Notes under the pieces: model-generated
The model's database searches: none
What the model was told of the DNA's origin: nothing
Seen by the model: the letters and a program-made list of their open reading frames with translations, nothing else
Shown here: positions 1 through 9,082 of the stretch, one piece after another
How positions within the stretch are numbered: position 1 is the stretch's first letter
Layout of the letters: each line of letters starts with the position of its first letter
Program-made: the position numbers and the translations under genes
IMG/VR virus record: IMGVR_UViG_3300035703_000108
Span: 1 to 57,640 of that record
DNA: 57,640 nucleotides
Origin: a virus
Reading direction: 5' to 3' (one strand)

Positions 1-245
1 GAAAGCGCAGACATACGTTAAACCCTTTACTTGCCGCGACGGAGTTTAGACACTCCGGGGACCTTCTTCACCACGAAACTGCCCGCGCGCCCAACACCGC
101 GCGCAACGGGATAGCCCACCGCGCCGTAAACCCCGCCCTGCCCGGTTGCCAAGGCAGCTTCGTAAGCGACACGCGCGCGAGGTGTCATTTGGGCAACGCG
201 AGCGGCTGACAGACCTTGCAAGCCGGGGACGGCGGACGTCAGCAC
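1..245. repeat. Terminal overlap, left copy (short allele)
   Basis: These bases recur at 57333-57640, which shows that the sequence closes into a circle (circularly permuted genome or circular assembly). The left copy lacks a 63-base block present at 57459-57521. The block is bounded by copies of CGCGCCG, so it can be lost by slippage or recombination between short direct repeats. What is seen is the repeat and the indel. That this reflects two alleles in the sampled phage population, and not a true terminal repeat, is inference. Confidence 0.9.
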
Positions 246-3200
246 CATGCCGCCGATCTCCCCACCCGCCGCCAAATAGGGGTGGTCCCTTTTGTATTCG
301 TCCATCTGACGCCGGATGCGGGCTGCTTCATCGTCGTACGCGTCTCCGTAGCGCCCAGAGAATAGCTGCGGCAACGCACGTATGGCCGCTTCGGCTTCGT
401 CGTTATTGGCGAGGGTTAAGCCGCGCAGAACCGTGCGACCGAAATCGCGGGCTACTTCCCCGCCGCTGCGTTCCGGCTTCTTCGGGCCACCACGATTGTA
501 GCCACGCACAGCACCGCCGCGCTGCATGGTCACCACCGGCTCGCCCGTGTCGACGAACACGCGCTTACCGGTAACCGGATCGATGTCGGTGACGCGGCCA
601 TCGATAATCTGTGTGGTCTGCGCCGGAGCGGCTTCCGGTTCAACGTCAGCGTACGTCGGTTCGAAACCACCGAGGTTGATGCCGGGCGCGGGCTGTTCAG
701 CGGCGAGACGCAGGATCTCGGGCGTCACTTGCTCTTCAATCGTACCGTCATTCGATATGGTCGGCGGCAGAGAAAGACCGTAACGCTCGAACAACTCTTG
801 CTGCTCGCGCTCGGCTCCGGTCGCTTCGCCAGCCGCGATGCCGCGCTGTGCCGCGAGTAGGGCCACAGGATTGCTCTGAACCGCATCGACCACGTTGCCG
901 ATCGGGACTGATGCACGCCCCGCGCCGTAGGCGACTTCGCCCATCAGGCGCGGAGACAGTGTGCCGAGGGTGGCGATATTGCCGATGGAGCCCAATGTGA
1001 CGCCAAGGCCCGTACCAACGCCGCGCAGACCGCGCGGGAAAACAGGCGAGAGCTGCTCACCGGCGACCTGCGCAGCGAGCTTGGGATCGTAGTCGGCGAG
1101 CAGGGTGAGGAGATCCTCACGCCCCTTGCGCGAGGGTGGGCGCTGCGTGAGCTTAACTGCGGCGGTGTCAACCGGACCCCGACCAAGGCCGAGTTCGCTC
1201 TCCATCCGCCCGAGGGTCTGCTGCGCATCGGCGTACGTGTCCATGATCCCGGCGTAGGTCGGCGCTTGCTTGTTGATCGTTTCCTTGGTCGCGCCGTACA
1301 CCGCGCCCGCCGCACGGCGACGCGTGCGATCGTCGAGCGGGATGCTCTCGGTGGCCTCGAACAGGCGCTGCTTGAGCTTGTCGAAGCCCTCCGGCGTGTG
1401 GAACTCCTTCGGGTCTAGGGCGCGCCAGTCGTTGATGATGGTTTCCATATCACCGACCGTTGCGAGGACATCGGGTTTGACCACCTCACCCTTGTACATC
1501 GCGTCGCGGCGCATCTGGTCGAGGGCGTTGTCGAGTTCGTTGAAGGACAGGATGTCCTTGTCCTTAGAGATGTCAACCATGCCGCTGCGGTACTCGCGGC
1601 TCGCGGCGTCGCGCATTTCCTGCATAGCGGTCTTGGCGCGGGCAACCATATCAGTCGGGTCAACGGCACCGGCCATCCCCTCACGGAAAGTCTCCGTCAG
1701 CGGCGTCACACCCGCGCGCTGGCGCCCCGCCCCGCGCTCAAAAGCCTGCTGGAACGCGCTGGCTGGCGCGCCCGTGGTCATGCTCAAGCCTTCAGCGGCA
1801 AGACGCCCAGTAGCTTCGGGCGTTACTGCATCCGGCGTAACGCGGCGAGCCATGCTGCCCGCAAAGGACAACGGGTCGAGAGCCTGCCCGACATTCGCGG
1901 TGCGCGTACCCGCGCGGCCAATCACGCCCGGCGCACGAGCGGCGGCGCTGCCGCCCAGCGTAAAGATGACAGACGCGTCGCCGATGACGCCAAGGGGGTC
2001 TGTGGCTACGGCTTGCTTGAAACCATCCAAGCTCCCGTACCGATCCGACATAGACGCCGATAGGGCGTCTAGAGTTTTTTGGTCGGTCTCGCCGATACCC
2101 GCCTTCGCCGCGACATCTGCGATCAAGTCGGGGAATGTTTTGTACACACCTACGCGCTCGCCGAGGACAGTCGATCGCAAGGCGTCGCTGACGGGCGACA
2201 AGAGCGAAGACACCATCGTCACGCTGCTCGCGGGCAGGTTCTTCATGGCCTGAATAGCCACATCGCTGAGCCCGGCGTTGCGAACCGCAGCGTCATCGAC
2301 GGCGGAGTAGTTAACGCCAGCGACACGGTTGCCGACGGGGCGCTTGGCGATTGCCCGCGCCTCCGCGAGTAGGCTCGGCATGTTGGGCTCTTCACCAGAG
2401 GCAGTCCGTATCATATCGGAAGCCATCTTTACGAAGCCGTCGGGTGTGAAATCGGCGCTGTTTATGTAGGCGATGAGCTGCTGCTCCTCGCCCGGACGCA
2501 GACGCCACCCGCGAAGGGGATCGCCGCCGATGTCGGCCATCGCGTCGCGATAGTTCGTCTCTTCTGCGGCGGCCTGCTCGCGCTTCGGGACGGCCTCCAT
2601 GACCTTGAAGTCGGCCTCAACCTGCGGAAGCCAATCGTCCGGGCGGTAGCCCTTTAGCGTCGAGTTCTCTTCGTAATAGCGCGACATGGCCTCGCGAGAC
2701 TTGGCGAGGGCCGCGATCTTGTTGAGTTCTGCCTCAACGTTTTCGGCGACGAACTCCTCGGGCAAATTCGGGTCGAAGATGCGCGCAAGCAGGCGGTCGC
2801 CTTCAACCTGCGTGAACTGCGCGCCCAACGTTTCGCGCAGGGCACCCTGAACGATCTTCTCGACATCCGAGCGGACGTCGGTGCTCTGGGGGCTGGTTAG
2901 CGTCTTTACGAGGGGCGGGAGCTGGTTGAACAGCGGGCCGGTGATCTGCTTGCCGCTGCGCAACACGCGAACGGCTTTCTGGAGCTGCTTGATCTTGTCG
3001 AAGAAGTCTTCCGCGCTGCCAGCGCGCCACGCAACGTACTGCTTCTGGAACTCCTTATTGGCGTCCTCGAAGCCCAGATTGGAGGCGTTGTACAAAGCGA
3101 CCGCCGCGTCCGCGTCGGCCTTCTGCTTGACAGCCGGGAGCGTAAGATCGAGCTTTTCGGTCTCACGTTCGGTTTTACGCGTAGCCGCCTCGGACTGCGC

Positions 3201-3275
3201 GACGCCTGCTTCCTGCACGCGCTGCTTGGACGTGGGCGCGTCGAACTGGCTGAAATCTACCAAACTCTGCGACAT
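27..3275 (-). CDS. Large internal virion / DNA-injection type protein (1082 aa)
   Basis: I recognise no enzymatic domain. The first 250 residues are strongly helical and charged. The middle (about 330-480) holds hydrophobic, Gly/Ala-rich helices typical of large ejection proteins of short-tailed phages. Residues 480-760 are again helical, and the C-terminus is basic and Gly-rich (ends KLRRGK). It follows the 236-aa gene with an ATGA overlap and precedes the 501-aa last gene of the late block across the circle junction. Position in the tail/internal-protein cluster and size suggest a minor virion protein released with the DNA. This copy carries the short allele; the copy at the right end of the window has 21 extra residues near the C-terminus. 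Confidence 0.6.
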   Translation of the reverse strand: MSQSLVDFSQFDAPTSKQRVQEAGVAQSEAATRKTERETEKLDLTLPAVKQKADADAAVALYNASNLGFEDANKEFQKQYVAWRAGSAEDFFDKIKQLQKAVRVLRSGKQITGPLFNQLPPLVKTLTSPQSTDVRSDVEKIVQGALRETLGAQFTQVEGDRLLARIFDPNLPEEFVAENVEAELNKIAALAKSREAMSRYYEENSTLKGYRPDDWLPQVEADFKVMEAVPKREQAAAEETNYRDAMADIGGDPLRGWRLRPGEEQQLIAYINSADFTPDGFVKMASDMIRTASGEEPNMPSLLAEARAIAKRPVGNRVAGVNYSAVDDAAVRNAGLSDVAIQAMKNLPASSVTMVSSLLSPVSDALRSTVLGERVGVYKTFPDLIADVAAKAGIGETDQKTLDALSASMSDRYGSLDGFKQAVATDPLGVIGDASVIFTLGGSAAARAPGVIGRAGTRTANVGQALDPLSFAGSMARRVTPDAVTPEATGRLAAEGLSMTTGAPASAFQQAFERGAGRQRAGVTPLTETFREGMAGAVDPTDMVARAKTAMQEMRDAASREYRSGMVDISKDKDILSFNELDNALDQMRRDAMYKGEVVKPDVLATVGDMETIINDWRALDPKEFHTPEGFDKLKQRLFEATESIPLDDRTRRRAAGAVYGATKETINKQAPTYAGIMDTYADAQQTLGRMESELGLGRGPVDTAAVKLTQRPPSRKGREDLLTLLADYDPKLAAQVAGEQLSPVFPRGLRGVGTGLGVTLGSIGNIATLGTLSPRLMGEVAYGAGRASVPIGNVVDAVQSNPVALLAAQRGIAAGEATGAEREQQELFERYGLSLPPTISNDGTIEEQVTPEILRLAAEQPAPGINLGGFEPTYADVEPEAAPAQTTQIIDGRVTDIDPVTGKRVFVDTGEPVVTMQRGGAVRGYNRGGPKKPERSGGEVARDFGRTVLRGLTLANNDEAEAAIRALPQLFSGRYGDAYDDEAARIRRQMDEYKRDHPYLAAGGEIGGMVLTSAVPGLQGLSAARVAQMTPRARVAYEAALATGQGGVYGAVGYPVARGVGRAGSFVVKKVPGVSKLRRGK

Positions 3276-3985
3276 CAGCGCGTCCCTTCCGTGAATGTTG
3301 CCGCCGGAACCTTATAGCGCGTTTCGAACGCCTTTACGGTGTCCGCCTTCTGCTGCTCGGTGGCACCGGGTGTTTGCAGAGCATACAAGAGCGCGTTGAC
3401 GGCAGCAACCGGAACGGCGAAATTCTTGTACATCTCAACGCCGGTATTGGGGTTTATCTCCACGGCGAAGCGCGCCCGGTTGGTGGTGCCTGCGGCGGTC
3501 ATGAGGGACGGCAGTACTTTCCCGAGGGCTTCGCGCTTCGCAGCAGAACCAGCGACCGCGCTTGTGTCGGCGGCGGTCGCGTATTGCTCGCGGAGTTGGC
3601 GCAGGGCTTCCGTGCGCTTAGTCTCGGCGGCGGCGCGCAGCTCAGCGGGTTCGGTGATCGCAGGCATGATGTTGGCGAGGGTGCCCGCAAAGCCGCGCAT
3701 GCGGCGCGGCGCGAGTAGCGCCTGCGACAGGGCGGCGAGCTGCTGGCTGGTGGTCGGGGCACCGAAGCGTTGCTGCTTGATGGCCTCTTCGGCGGCTTTG
3801 TACCGCTCCTTCAAGGCGGTCGCGCTTTTCTCCCGAGCCGCGCGCTCGCTCTCCACCGCGCCAAGATACATGGGCAGGAAGGCGCGCTGCATCTCGCTCG
3901 CGCTCTTACCCGCCAGTTCGGGGTAGTTTGCCGACAGAGCCTCCAGATCGGGGTTCATGTCTTCGGTTTCGAGATCTTCGTCCAT
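3275..3985 (-). CDS. Helical virion-associated protein of unknown function (236 aa)
   Basis: Begins acidic (MDEDLETEDMNPDLEAL) and continues as an Ala/Arg/Glu/Gln-rich helical protein with a coiled-coil stretch at about residues 45-75 and another near 125-140. No known domain is recognised. It starts 6 bases after the stop of the 379-aa gene and overlaps the following 1082-aa gene by the ATGA junction, so it is translated as part of the internal-virion-protein group. A structural or ejection role is inferred from context only. Confidence 0.5.
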   Translation of the reverse strand: MDEDLETEDMNPDLEALSANYPELAGKSASEMQRAFLPMYLGAVESERAAREKSATALKERYKAAEEAIKQQRFGAPTTSQQLAALSQALLAPRRMRGFAGTLANIMPAITEPAELRAAAETKRTEALRQLREQYATAADTSAVAGSAAKREALGKVLPSLMTAAGTTNRARFAVEINPNTGVEMYKNFAVPVAAVNALLYALQTPGATEQQKADTVKAFETRYKVPAATFTEGTR

Positions 3986-3991
3986 GTCGCC

Positions 3992-5131
3992 CTACTTCCT
4001 GCCTGCGGCCAAGACGGAGCCAAGGCCCGTCAACACACCCGCGATTGAGGCTGCGGTGCCCGGTGCGTACTCCGCCGGGCGGCCCGTCGGCTCGATGCCG
4101 AAGACTTGCTCGCCGGTCGGGATGCCCTGCGCCGCGCCCTTGAACGTCGCGAGCATGTTGTTGATCTGCTCCTGCGGGTAGTTCTGCTGGCGGAGGAAGT
4201 CCTCGTAGGCCACGTCGAGGTTGCGCTGCGCCTGCGTCTGCTGGACGCCGCCGACCTGCTGAAGCGCGCCAGCGCCGGTGAGGCCGAGCTGCTGCGCTTG
4301 CTGGCCCATACCCGCGAGCTGCTGCGCACCGGCAAGCTGCTGCGTGATGTCGCGCTGCGTGAGGCCGCCCATCGTCTCGCCGAGACCGGCGAAGCGCGAG
4401 AGGTCGCCCGAGGCCAGTCGGGTCGCCTCGTTGAAGCCGCCTTGCAGCGCCTGCGCCTGCTGCGCGAGGACGGCTTCCTGCGTGTCGCGGATGGCGCGCG
4501 CCGTGTCGGTCAGCATGCCGGAGGGGGTAGCCTGACCCGGCTGACGGCCACCGAAGCCAAGCTGACCGGCGGAGATATAGCGTCCCTCGACTTCGGGCAG
4601 GATGCGCTCGCTCAGATTGCGCGCGCCGAGCTGACCGATGCGGTCGATCACCTGCTCTTGGTACGGGTTCATGTACTGGCCGATATTGGCGACGCTGGTC
4701 TGCCCGGCTTGCGTGAGGAATGGCTGCGCGGCGGCGAGGCCACCGGGCGCACCGATCGCCTGCTGCGTGGCCTGCGTGGCTTGTCCGAGGGCGGGCTGGT
4801 ATGCCGTGGCCGCTTGGCCGGTCATCTCGAAGCCGCGCTGCTGCGTCGGCGAGAACTCGGCCACGCGCGGCATCGGCGGCAGCGGGAAGGGGCGCTGTGC
4901 GAGGGCTTGCTGGTTGGCAAGCATGTCCATCGCGTAGTTGGTGTACCACTCAGGAAGCACCGTCTGGCTCTGCGTTGCGCGCAGGGCCGAGCCTTCGGGG
5001 ATCTGGCGGCCCTCGGTGAGGAACCCACCAAGGTCAAAGCCGCCAGCGGGCGAGCTGGTGGGGGTCATCGTGTCGGTTCCGGGCATGTTGGCGTCCATAG
5101 TAGCCAAGCCGGATACAGGTTGCAGGGCCAT
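3992..5131 (-). CDS. Gln/Ala-rich virion protein, probable DNA-ejection protein (379 aa)
   Basis: Long low-complexity helical segments rich in Gln, Ala and Gly (roughly residues 110-330), with a Pro-rich N-terminal patch at about residues 78-88. The C-terminal 25 residues form a Gly/Ala hydrophobic helix. This composition is common among internal or injection proteins of short-tailed phages. The gene lies between the 646-aa and 236-aa genes with one-base or few-base spacing. Function is inferred from composition and neighbours. Confidence 0.5.
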   Translation of the reverse strand: MALQPVSGLATMDANMPGTDTMTPTSSPAGGFDLGGFLTEGRQIPEGSALRATQSQTVLPEWYTNYAMDMLANQQALAQRPFPLPPMPRVAEFSPTQQRGFEMTGQAATAYQPALGQATQATQQAIGAPGGLAAAQPFLTQAGQTSVANIGQYMNPYQEQVIDRIGQLGARNLSERILPEVEGRYISAGQLGFGGRQPGQATPSGMLTDTARAIRDTQEAVLAQQAQALQGGFNEATRLASGDLSRFAGLGETMGGLTQRDITQQLAGAQQLAGMGQQAQQLGLTGAGALQQVGGVQQTQAQRNLDVAYEDFLRQQNYPQEQINNMLATFKGAAQGIPTGEQVFGIEPTGRPAEYAPGTAASIAGVLTGLGSVLAAGRK

Positions 5132-7071
5132 TACGTGCGGCCTCCCTTGAGGTAATGTTCTGGGCGTTTGGCGTTGGCGCTGAAGTCACCCTTTACGAGG
5201 TCGCGGCCCTTGTCCTTGCGCACGTTGATGCGGAACTGATCCAAGAGATTGGCCCCTGCTTTCGAAGACCCGTCGCCGAGGAGGGCAACGGTTTCAGCGT
5301 CTATAACATATTCGCCGTCGCTTAGCATCGCCGGAATTTCATCGCTACGTCCGGTGCCGGGGCCGTTCACAGCAAAGCTGTTGTCGGACATGCCGGTCAT
5401 GTCCCCGCCACCTGCCATGCCGCCGACGGCGTATCCTGTGAACGCTTGGCTCGTGTTAGCCGCGCCCTGCGGCACGTAGTCGAAGAAGCTCTGCGCGGGG
5501 CCGTAGCCGTAGCGGTAGTAGTCTTGCGTCGTCTGCGGGCCGAGTGCGGACGGTGCGCGCGGTGCGAAGCCGGTCGATGCGCCGGGCATCGTTGCGCGGG
5601 GCAGCGAGCCGCCGAACACGCTCGACCTGCCGAACATGCCGCCGGGGATCGTGCTCAGCCCGCCGCGACGCCCGCCACCCCCGCCGCCGTCGAGCAGCGG
5701 GAGCGCAATGCCAGCGAGGCGCAAGTAGTCTGCGGCGTCGAGGTTGCCGAGGCGGTCTTTCAGTTGATCGAGGACGCCCTTTTCTGGGCCGCCCACATCG
5801 ACCGGTGTCTGGGTGAGGTCGGGCAATACCGGCGCGGTAGACACGTTCGGTTCGTTGTCGAACGAGGTGGGGCGCTTGCCCGGAACGACGATTTCGCCAG
5901 CGCCCGCGCCAAGGCCCGCGCCAGCACCCGCGCCAAACTGCGCGTCGAACTCATCACGAACCGCGTTCCGCTTTTGCTCGACTTGTATGTTGTTCTGGAT
6001 GAGTTGCTGCACTTCTTCGGGCAGCGAGCTGAGCGCGGCGTTAGCCATCGTGCCTGCGCCTGCGGAAGCAACCGGCAGCGCGCCGCCGACCTGCGGTCGG
6101 ACGGTCAGCACCATTTCGCCTTCTGGGGTGACTTCGACGGGCTGCTGTTGAAGCGGGCTAGGGCGCGGAGCCAAAGCGCCGCTGGCCGCAGAACCAAGCG
6201 CGCTGCCGCCTGCCGCGCCAGCCGCCGATCCGAGGGCCGAACCAAGGGCGCTTCCAGCAGTACCACTCACAAGGATGGGCGCCCCAATCCCAGCGAGTTT
6301 CGCGCCCACAGCGCCCATCGTCCCTGCGCCGAGCGTGCTGCCCGCAAGCGTACCCCCCGCAGCTCCGGCTTTAGCGCCCGCTGCCGAGCCCGCAACGGGG
6401 CCGATTGCGTTCCCCAACGCGCTGAAACCCGCTGTCGCCCCGCCCGTAATTGCGGCGCGAAGAAGAGTATCCTTGAGAGATCGCCCTTGTGCCGCGCTAG
6501 AGAGGCCCGAGCCCGCAGCCGCGCCGAGCGGCCCCGCGAGAACTGCACCGAGTACGGGCAGCCCGATGTCGGCGACCTTACCGGCGATGTTCTTCGCAGG
6601 ATCGTTCTCGGCTACGCGCTCCCACTGCCCAGTCGTGGGGTTGAGGCGCTCGATGCCCCAGTTGGCCTTCTTGCCCTGTTCCTTGTTGAACTGGTTGGCG
6701 AGGTTGTAGATGTTCTGAAGCGCACCGGCGCCCGTTCCCTCGGACACGACGCGGTTCTTGCCGCGCTCGTCGAACATGCGGTACTGCGCGTTCGGGTCGG
6801 CGGTGAGGAAGCCGGTGTTGCCCTTGCCGAAGCCCGCCCGCCGACCGCGATCGGTCATGAACTGGAAGCCCGACGGCGACGCGGCTGAAGGGGACGCCGC
6901 GACTTCACCGGCGGGGGCGCCCTGCGGCGCAGGAGCTTCCGGTGCGAAGGGCAGCATCGACACCTGCTCCGGCATCGCGCCGGGCATCATGTCAACATAC
7001 GCGGGGCCACCTTGCAGCAGGTCGGGGCGCATCAGCATGTTCGTGAAGCCGGGAATGTACCTATCAACCAT
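5131..7071 (-). CDS. Large Gly/Ala-rich virion protein (646 aa)
   Basis: The start at 7071 (MVDRYIPGF) is chosen because it overlaps the preceding stop as ATGA and has an AGGACGAAGG ribosome-binding region just upstream; a longer reading from 7122 would overlap the previous gene by 51 bases. Residues about 180-320 are Gly/Ala/Ser-rich and hydrophobic, like membrane-active helices. The C-terminal part carries a conserved-looking block (GPGTGRSDEIPAMLSDGEY near 575-595, then an LLGDGSSKAGA stretch) that I know from minor virion proteins of many environmental podovirus-like phages. It probably forms part of the internal or tail assembly. No enzymatic motif is seen. Confidence 0.6.
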   Translation of the reverse strand: MVDRYIPGFTNMLMRPDLLQGGPAYVDMMPGAMPEQVSMLPFAPEAPAPQGAPAGEVAASPSAASPSGFQFMTDRGRRAGFGKGNTGFLTADPNAQYRMFDERGKNRVVSEGTGAGALQNIYNLANQFNKEQGKKANWGIERLNPTTGQWERVAENDPAKNIAGKVADIGLPVLGAVLAGPLGAAAGSGLSSAAQGRSLKDTLLRAAITGGATAGFSALGNAIGPVAGSAAGAKAGAAGGTLAGSTLGAGTMGAVGAKLAGIGAPILVSGTAGSALGSALGSAAGAAGGSALGSAASGALAPRPSPLQQQPVEVTPEGEMVLTVRPQVGGALPVASAGAGTMANAALSSLPEEVQQLIQNNIQVEQKRNAVRDEFDAQFGAGAGAGLGAGAGEIVVPGKRPTSFDNEPNVSTAPVLPDLTQTPVDVGGPEKGVLDQLKDRLGNLDAADYLRLAGIALPLLDGGGGGGRRGGLSTIPGGMFGRSSVFGGSLPRATMPGASTGFAPRAPSALGPQTTQDYYRYGYGPAQSFFDYVPQGAANTSQAFTGYAVGGMAGGGDMTGMSDNSFAVNGPGTGRSDEIPAMLSDGEYVIDAETVALLGDGSSKAGANLLDQFRINVRKDKGRDLVKGDFSANAKRPEHYLKGGRT

Positions 7072-7304
7072 CAACCTTCGTCCTCTAGCATCGGATAGCT
7101 GCGCATGGCCCACTCGCGCCAATCCGAAAACTGGTAAGGATCAGGAAGGGTGCGCTGCGTAAAAGGAGACGCGCGTACAAGTCCCACTGCCCAATCGCGC
7201 CACTCGGGTTCTTCCGGGGGCGTTCCGAAAGACCAAGCGTCGCCGACGGACAGTATAACCGAAGCGGCCCAGTCTTGCCAAGTCATTCCTCGCGGGTCGA
7301 TCAT
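7071..7304 (-). CDS. Small Trp-rich conserved phage protein (77 aa)
   Basis: Contains three degenerate copies of a W-x-[DE]-W-A motif (WQDWA near 9, WRDWA near 35, WREWA near 62), suggesting internal triplication of a short helix. It overlaps the gp10-like hub gene and the 646-aa gene by start/stop overlaps, so it is co-translated with tail genes. A small tail or virion accessory role is possible. No function is assigned. Confidence 0.5.
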   Translation of the reverse strand: MIDPRGMTWQDWAASVILSVGDAWSFGTPPEEPEWRDWAVGLVRASPFTQRTLPDPYQFSDWREWAMRSYPMLEDEG

Positions 7305-9082
7305 CCCAGCGTCGTGCCGTCACCGGGCTGCACGTGCGCCAAGATCTGGCCCATCTGGTAGTCGCCGCCGATCGTGTTGCTCGTGAAGCGGAAGCGCAGC
7401 TCGCGGCGCTGCTCTTTCAGGAAGATCACCTGCTCCTGCGGCGTGGTCGCCACGTCGGGGAACGTCATGAGCGGACCCGCAACTTCCGGCGAGCGGGCGT
7501 TCGCGCGCCCGATGACTTGCAGCGTCATGTCGCCGCTCTGCACGAAGTCCGGCTCAATCATCTGCACTTGAAGCGCGCGGTTGCCTGCGCCCGTTGCGGG
7601 CAGCGACATGTCGCCTGTCTCGAAGAAGGACGCGATGGGCGCCATGTTAGCGCCGTCGATCTCGTCCGTCCCAACCTCGTGAACCCACAGCTTGTAAGGC
7701 TCCACGAAGGTCAGATTGAACGTGGCGCTGCTACCAGCGCCGCCCGTCACGGTGACAGGGTTTGTCGGCTTGGTGGTGTAGAGGCCCGCGTTGGAGATGC
7801 TCACACCCGTGATCGCGCCACTGCCGTTGACGGTGCTGACGGTCAATTCGGCGAGGATGCTGCCCGTGCCGCCGTTCACGGTGAGGGTGTTGCCCACCAC
7901 GTAGCCCGTGCCGCCTGCGTTGATCGAGACCTCAGTCGCGATGAAGTTCTGCGGATCGACGCCCGTCATGATGGGCTTGTTGAACACAGTCGGGAAGATG
8001 CCCGCGCCGCGCCCTGCGTTGGGCAGCGGCGTGTCGTACCACGTGTTCTCACGAACGTTGTAGATGACGGCGTGGTTCGGTTCCTCGCTCTCGCCCTTCG
8101 GGAAGCACCACCATATCTCGCCGAAGCGCGGCACCTTGACGGCGAACACCTTCTGGCGCTGGGTGAAGTTGAGGGTGTCGAAGAAGAAGTTCAGGTTGAG
8201 GTTGTTCGGGATCTCGCGAACGACGCCGTTGAACATCAGGAAGCGGTCGGTGCCGACCCAATAGAAGATGCCGTCGTACTCGATGACGCAGTTTTCCGAG
8301 AGGATGGACGTCTGCGAGCTGATGGTGTCGAACTGGAAGGTGGCCGTGCCACCGACATAGCTTGCGCGGATGAGGGCGTCAGCCGACCAGAAGAGGCCCG
8401 ACGGGCTGTTGCCGGGGCCGCCGCGCAGGGGCATGCCCTTCACGATCTTCTGCGAGGTCACGTAGGCGTTGCCCGCGCCCGAACTGACATAGTCGTCCGG
8501 CGCGTTGGGCACCGACCACGCCACGTAGCCATCGTTGCCGTAGACGAAGGTATAAGGCGCGAGGGACACGACGCCGCCGGTGGCGTTGAAGTTGGCAGGC
8601 TTGTTCAGCGCGGGCACAGCCACCAGCGCGGAGGTGCCGAGGAGGTCGCCCGTGAACACCTCACCGCCGACGCTGTTGCAGATGCAGCCGAGGTTCGGTG
8701 CGACCTGCGCGACGATCTGGTTGCCGTTCGTCGTGTCGTAGGCCACGGCGAACTGCCACATGTTCTGGCCGTTCGCAGTGAAGCCGGACGTGGGCGTGCG
8801 GTCTGTCACGACGCTCGTGTTGAAGGACGGGTCGATGTAGAGGCGCTCGACGAGGTTGGCCGCGCCCAAGTGCAGGTACGTCAGGCTGTCCTGCGAGTAC
8901 TCGCTGATGGCGCGGGGCACGCCCTCGATGTATTTGTTGATCGAGCGGTAGCCACCCATCTTACGCGGCAGGCCGCGCTGAAAGCGCACCCACGCGCCAT
9001 CGACGTACTGATCGCCCTCGAACTTGGTGCCGTCGCGCTTGATGCCCGGCGCGGAGCGGATCTGGACGATCTGCCCCGCCAT
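7301..9082 (-). CDS. P22 gp10-like tail hub / DNA stabilisation protein (593 aa)
   Basis: The first 30 residues (QIVQIRSAPGIKRDGTKFEG, then YVDGAWVRFQRGLPRKMGGY) match the start of packaged-DNA stabilisation proteins of the P22 gp10 type, which form a beta-propeller hub closing the portal. Repeated short beta stretches with W and Y run through residues 80-390. A Gly/Thr-rich insert at about 400-470 has a [GA]GTGYVVGNTLTVNGG-type repeat that looks like an added beta domain. Its place next to the adaptor and other tail genes agrees. The hub assignment rests on family recognition; the insert function is unknown. Confidence 0.75.
   Translation of the reverse strand: MAGQIVQIRSAPGIKRDGTKFEGDQYVDGAWVRFQRGLPRKMGGYRSINKYIEGVPRAISEYSQDSLTYLHLGAANLVERLYIDPSFNTSVVTDRTPTSGFTANGQNMWQFAVAYDTTNGNQIVAQVAPNLGCICNSVGGEVFTGDLLGTSALVAVPALNKPANFNATGGVVSLAPYTFVYGNDGYVAWSVPNAPDDYVSSGAGNAYVTSQKIVKGMPLRGGPGNSPSGLFWSADALIRASYVGGTATFQFDTISSQTSILSENCVIEYDGIFYWVGTDRFLMFNGVVREIPNNLNLNFFFDTLNFTQRQKVFAVKVPRFGEIWWCFPKGESEEPNHAVIYNVRENTWYDTPLPNAGRGAGIFPTVFNKPIMTGVDPQNFIATEVSINAGGTGYVVGNTLTVNGGTGSILAELTVSTVNGSGAITGVSISNAGLYTTKPTNPVTVTGGAGSSATFNLTFVEPYKLWVHEVGTDEIDGANMAPIASFFETGDMSLPATGAGNRALQVQMIEPDFVQSGDMTLQVIGRANARSPEVAGPLMTFPDVATTPQEQVIFLKEQRRELRFRFTSNTIGGDYQMGQILAHVQPGDGTTLG

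Noticed and set aside
1270-2253. Open frame antisense to the 1082-aa virion gene
   Set aside because: Composition (Ser/Arg/Pro) and lack of a ribosome-binding site show it is a shadow.
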